DNA from: Lachnospiraceae bacterium | GTDB taxonomy: Bacteria > Bacillota > Clostridia > Lachnospirales > Lachnospiraceae | Reading direction: 5' to 3' | Assembly: GCA_024399135.1 (NCBI GenBank) | Contig: JAKSHY010000007.1 | Coordinates: 79,480-143,479 of the forward strand | Length of the DNA: 64,000 nt | Shown: piece by piece, positions 61,227 to 64,000 of the stretch | Numbering within the stretch: the first letter of the stretch is position 1 | Layout: each line of letters opens with the position of its first letter | Translations under genes and position numbers: made by a program | The notes under the pieces: model-generated | What the model was told of the DNA's origin: nothing | Database searches by the model: none | What the model saw: only the letters and a program-made list of their open reading frames with translations

Positions 61227-61435
61227 ATATCCGCATACATGTGTTTCTTCCTCGAATAAACTCTGTAACACTAAATGGTGCAAATAAGAAAAATGGAATG
61301 CCGCTTCAGACCGCACATCCATGTGCGCTGAAGCTAAATTCGCCATCCGGGCGAATTTACATCCCATTTTACTTATATTGCACCAAGTGTTACGACGACT
61401 TTATTCTAATGGTCGAAACGCATGTATGCGGATAT
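61227..61435. repeat. 209-bp palindromic element with two apical hairpins (MITE-like or structured RNA)
   Basis: Nearly all of the element folds on itself. Outer arms are 61227-61247 and 61415-61435, exact reverse complements over 21 bp but for one base (core CCGCATACATG). Inner arms: GTAACACT/AGTGTTAC and GGTGCAA-ATAAG-AAAATGG against its complement at about 61362-61385. At the apex are two separate hairpins, GCTTCAG..CTGAAGC (61303-61334, with inner GCACAT/ATGTGC) and AAATTCGCC/GGCGAATTT (61336-61358). No target-site duplication is clear. No convincing gene lies in it. The flanking intergenic sequence 61136-61226 and 61436-61455 shows nothing else. Confidence 0.8.
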
Positions 61436-61455
61436 TTAATTAATATTAATCAACA

Positions 61456-62313
61456 TTACCACTTGCAGGAATATACATCATACAAGGCAACTCTTAAGGT
61501 TTCTTTAGAAATATATCTTCCCCATCTGACACTACTATTGGAATTGCCTTCTACTATAGTAATTCCTGTATCATTCTTAGTAAGCACAACTGCAGCATGG
61601 TTCGCATCACAAACCATATCTCCTACCGTCAGCTGGCTCCACATTTTCTCAAACTGGGCATTAATCTTAGGATCCATGCCATCATAAATTCTCATATTAT
61701 TAGCATATACTGCAATCCATGAATGATCATTATTTGATTGCATAACTAAGTCCCATTCAGGATCATTGGATGAATATGTATTTTTAGTAGGAACAAATCT
61801 TGAGTTTCCTATGACCAGTTTATAGCTGTTTCCTGCACCTACTTTTTTCCTTATATAACTACTAAGGCCTGTAGAATGACGCTTATATTTTTGAGTTCCG
61901 AATGCAGCATCCTGAACCAGATATGCGAATGCCTGACACGCTGTTGCACTGCTTCTCATGTTAGGGTACTGGCTACGAGTTGTATAAGGAGCATTATCTC
62001 CCCATGGAGTTCCATCTGGATATGTTGCCTGAAGAGCCATTATCTTTCCGGTTACTATGCTAACATCATTAGCGGATGTGGATGTTTTCTTAGAAGATGA
62101 ACCCTGCGTTGCAAGTGCACTATAATACTGTGCAAGAGCCTTGGCGTCAGCTGCTGAAACCTGTTCATTTCCACCTTGGGATGCAATCTGTTCATACTGC
62201 ATGGCAAGAGCTGCATAATTAGTATCATCTGCATAAGAAACAACAGATATACCAGAAAGTAACGTTGCACATAGAAGTACCAGTATTATTGCTTTAAGGT
62301 TTATTTTTTTCAT
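61456..62313 (-). CDS. secreted papain-fold (CHAP/NlpC-like) protein candidate
   Basis: Signal peptide (cleaved near SYA-DD, residue 28), helical spacer, then a domain with Cys126 in SATACQAFAYLVQDAAFG, His239 in CDANHAAVVLT and polar residues 255-257 in VEGNSN. Order and spacing resemble CHAP/NlpC-type Cys-His-polar triads. The family itself was not firmly recognised. Length 285. Only 22 bp from the adjacent lipoprotein gene, so they share a transcript. Confidence 0.7.
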   Translation of the reverse strand: MKKINLKAIILVLLCATLLSGISVVSYADDTNYAALAMQYEQIASQGGNEQVSAADAKALAQYYSALATQGSSSKKTSTSANDVSIVTGKIMALQATYPDGTPWGDNAPYTTRSQYPNMRSSATACQAFAYLVQDAAFGTQKYKRHSTGLSSYIRKKVGAGNSYKLVIGNSRFVPTKNTYSSNDPEWDLVMQSNNDHSWIAVYANNMRIYDGMDPKINAQFEKMWSQLTVGDMVCDANHAAVVLTKNDTGITIVEGNSNSSVRWGRYISKETLRVALYDVYSCKW

Positions 62314-62335
62314 TTTCTCTCCCTTTGCTTAAAAT

Positions 62336-63331
62336 TTACTCACTATCTTTCTTACTAATAAACTGCTCACCACCATATACATATATTGCCAGATTAGTCT
62401 GTGGTTCATTTTCGAATGATGAATACCAAACTAAATACATTTTGTCTATTTCACCACTCTTTATCTTTGAATGTCCATCCATCAATGCATTAGTTACTTT
62501 AATCGTTGATGACACCAAATCAGGATCTATTTCTTTTATATGATTAAACCCTTCTTCAACATCTATTGTATTAAATACTATAGACGTATTAAAGTTATAT
62601 AATTTCTTATTTGGATCATCTGGAGTCAGTTCTATGTTTTCCATATATTTGGTAATAAACGAATCATACTCTTCAGAATATTCTTCAAGATCTATTTTCT
62701 GGTCATCAAAATATACAGCAACTGCTCCTTTGTTATTCTTTTGGATAAAGCCTTCATACTTCACATATCCATCAAGCTTATCTACATCTTCTTTAGCAGA
62801 AAAGATTGAAATATTCTCTCCATTTCTGTATTGCGAAGAAGTAGTATCAAACAAATAGGAAATATATGGAAGATTATTTCCAACTCCTTCAGGAAGTGGA
62901 CGAGAATAAGATATACCCATAGTCGTCTTATCAGAAATACTATAATTAGTGTTCTTAAAATCTATTGATGCTGCCTCATCAAAATAACCATCCTCACCAT
63001 ATATCCTCATAGATATAGCGTCAATTACTGTAATACCGTCTTTGGTCATACTTCCGATTATCTCATGTGGATCAGCTGTAAGATCATATTCATTTCCTTT
63101 CATAGTAATTTTGAAAGGGGTTGAAAGATTATCGTTATTTGATTCCTTCTCTTCGTCTATAACTTCAGTAAACGGCATTTCCTCTTTTGGAATAGTATCT
63201 TCAATGCTATCAGAGATTTCTGGCTTACTATCTTTTTTAGAATCACTCCTTAACTTAGTATCAGAGCTACAGCCTGATAACACCGTCAAAACTATAATAC
63301 AGCATAATATAATTGAAATAATTCTTTTCAT
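62336..63331 (-). CDS. putative lipoprotein, function unknown
   Basis: A lipoprotein with lipobox LSGC (Cys21), acidic/Ser-rich spacer to ~65, then an outer domain of ~265 residues with beta-rich character (TTMGISYSRPLPEGVGN, INIFSAKEDV-like segment). No family recognised. It is upstream of the papain-fold gene in one operon. Confidence 0.7.
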   Translation of the reverse strand: MKRIISIILCCIIVLTVLSGCSSDTKLRSDSKKDSKPEISDSIEDTIPKEEMPFTEVIDEEKESNNDNLSTPFKITMKGNEYDLTADPHEIIGSMTKDGITVIDAISMRIYGEDGYFDEAASIDFKNTNYSISDKTTMGISYSRPLPEGVGNNLPYISYLFDTTSSQYRNGENISIFSAKEDVDKLDGYVKYEGFIQKNNKGAVAVYFDDQKIDLEEYSEEYDSFITKYMENIELTPDDPNKKLYNFNTSIVFNTIDVEEGFNHIKEIDPDLVSSTIKVTNALMDGHSKIKSGEIDKMYLVWYSSFENEPQTNLAIYVYGGEQFISKKDSE

Positions 63332-63350
63332 ATTAATAAGAAATCCTTTC

Positions 63351-63761
63351 CTAATATTCTTTTTTTATATCAGTTATTTCATAAATGTCTTTAAATCTTT
63401 TCAAATCTTCTTCGGACTTAATTAGCATAACCTCTGTGAAATGTCCGTTCTCTTTGTCTTTAAAACCAGCCAACATTTCTCCTGTACATATAGAGCTTTT
63501 GATAACAGCATACTGCACATTTTTATCAAAAGGAATTGTATTTTTTAATTCCTTTTCATAAAATGGAACCTTGCCAAAATCCTGATGCATTTCAATTATA
63601 AAAATAATCATAAATATAATGAAAATACTTCCACCAACAACACTGAATTCCCATAAAAATCTGTCTATAAATATCCATATAATACCAGGAATTACGAATC
63701 CGATTATCATGGCTATCAAAAGCATTGGTCCGCCAAAATGTATTGAATTAATCTTTTTCAA
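63351..63761 (-). CDS. small membrane protein, function unknown
   Basis: 136 residues with two membrane segments (PMLLIAMIIGFVIPGIIWIF and FSVVGGSIFIIFMIIFII) and a cytoplasmic C-terminal part. It lies 19 bp upstream of the lipoprotein gene and begins this cluster after the tRNA terminator. No family recognised. Confidence 0.65.
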   Translation of the reverse strand: MKKINSIHFGGPMLLIAMIIGFVIPGIIWIFIDRFLWEFSVVGGSIFIIFMIIFIIEMHQDFGKVPFYEKELKNTIPFDKNVQYAVIKSSICTGEMLAGFKDKENGHFTEVMLIKSEEDLKRFKDIYEITDIKKEY

Positions 63762-63817
63762 TTGTAAAATCCTTTTATCTCAATAATTATATAAAAAATA
63801 TATCATAAATTATAAGT

Positions 63818-63850
63818 AAAAAAAAACATGTAAGAATTAACTTACATGTT
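63818..63850 (-). terminator. terminator of the tRNA-fMet/tRNA-Phe unit
   Basis: On the minus strand AACATGTAAG (63850-63841) with CTTACATGTT (63834-63825), 6-nt loop, then TTTTTTTAC. Confidence 0.88.
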
Positions 63851-63854
63851 TTCG

Positions 63855-63927
<73 letters not shown>

Positions 63928-63948
63928 ATTTACGAGATTTCTCTCTAG

Positions 63949-64000
63949 TAGCGGGAATAGGATTTGAACCTATGACCTTCGGGTTATGAGCCCGACGAGC
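63949..64000 (-). tRNA. tRNA-fMet (CAU), 3' part only
   Basis: Visible: D-arm end GCTCG, anticodon arm TCGGGCTCATAACCCGA (CAU) with three G-C pairs next to the loop, the mark of initiator tRNA, and T-arm ATAGGTTCAAATCCTAT. The 5' part is beyond the window edge. Confidence 0.88.

Noticed and set aside
61152..61367. Short minus-strand open frame across the palindromic element
   Set aside because: It runs through both hairpins and has no ribosome site. Codons follow the palindrome rather than protein-like use.
61205..61687. Plus-strand open frame covering the palindrome and the end of the papain-fold gene
   Set aside because: It is antisense to a gene with signal peptide and ribosome site and has no supporting start region.

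Overview
The window is a low-GC, densely packed bacterial chromosome segment from an anaerobic Gram-positive Clostridia, most likely a motile member of the Lachnospiraceae. The evidence is the AT-rich sequence, the ruvX/ireB/DUF1292/rnjA order, a type III glutamine synthetase, a histone-H1-like protein ending in a DUF6465-like domain, a class B sortase, an M3-less monoderm set of lipoproteins, a YjfB motility-type protein and a c-di-GMP riboswitch. Most genes are on the minus strand. No rRNA operon, prophage, insertion sequence transposase or CRISPR array was seen.

Layout. 1-5.3 kb: ftsX (partial), ftsE, a CdaR/PucR-type regulator, a YjfB-like protein, a CvfB-like S1 protein with an acyl-ACP thioesterase, and a YlmH-like S4 protein. 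5.3-12.95 kb: an accessory stretch with an ECF sigma factor, a 64-residue leader-like peptide, two zinc-ribbon membrane proteins (one with YD repeats), a J-domain protein, two lipoproteins (one with HExxH) and a membrane diguanylate cyclase. The cyclase lies behind a c-di-GMP-I riboswitch and terminator. 13.17-16.1 kb: a 2.85-kb island at the 3' end of tRNA-Gln, bounded by 77-bp direct repeats, carrying DUF2442, DUF4160, a decapitated ATPase-type regulator and an AAA/DUF4143 protein. 16.3-26.4 kb: aminotransferase/Lrp, VanW protein, a 35-residue membrane peptide, nth, and the hrcA-grpE-dnaK-dnaJ operon behind a CIRCE element. 26.4-39 kb: DUF6465-like protein, PAP2, aminotransferase, a C39-like protein, glnN, U32 protein, TrmR-like methyltransferase, MltG-like protein, YlbF, RNase J, DUF1292, ruvX, ireB, mtaB and a His-less HPr-like protein. 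39-44.6 kb: thiI, cysteine desulfurase, rsmE, prmA, a preQ1-regulated queT and a double receiver protein. 44.7-48.4 kb: a plus-strand pseudopilus-like operon. 48.4-55 kb: sortase B, an OmpA-domain lipoprotein, a clostripain/LRR surface protein and a CAP protein. 55-61.1 kb: the conserved rsmI-trmN6-ricT-holB-yaaR block plus a kinase, an HD protein and an AEC transporter. 61.2-64 kb: a 209-bp palindromic element, a secreted papain-like protein, a lipoprotein, a membrane protein, tRNA-Phe and a partial tRNA-fMet.

Several genes form coherent functions: heat shock (hrcA/grpE/dnaK/dnaJ), tRNA and rRNA modification (mtaB, thiI with its desulfurase, TrhP/TrmR-like pair, prmA, rsmE, rsmI, trmN6, queT), RNA turnover (RNase J, YlbF, RicT, CvfB-like) and cell-surface remodelling (VanW, sortase B, CAP, C11 protease). 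The items most worth pursuing are the riboswitch-controlled diguanylate cyclase, the tRNA-Gln island, the palindromic element at 61.2-61.4 kb, the pseudopilus operon without an ATPase, and the sigma factor/leader-like peptide/zinc-ribbon locus.
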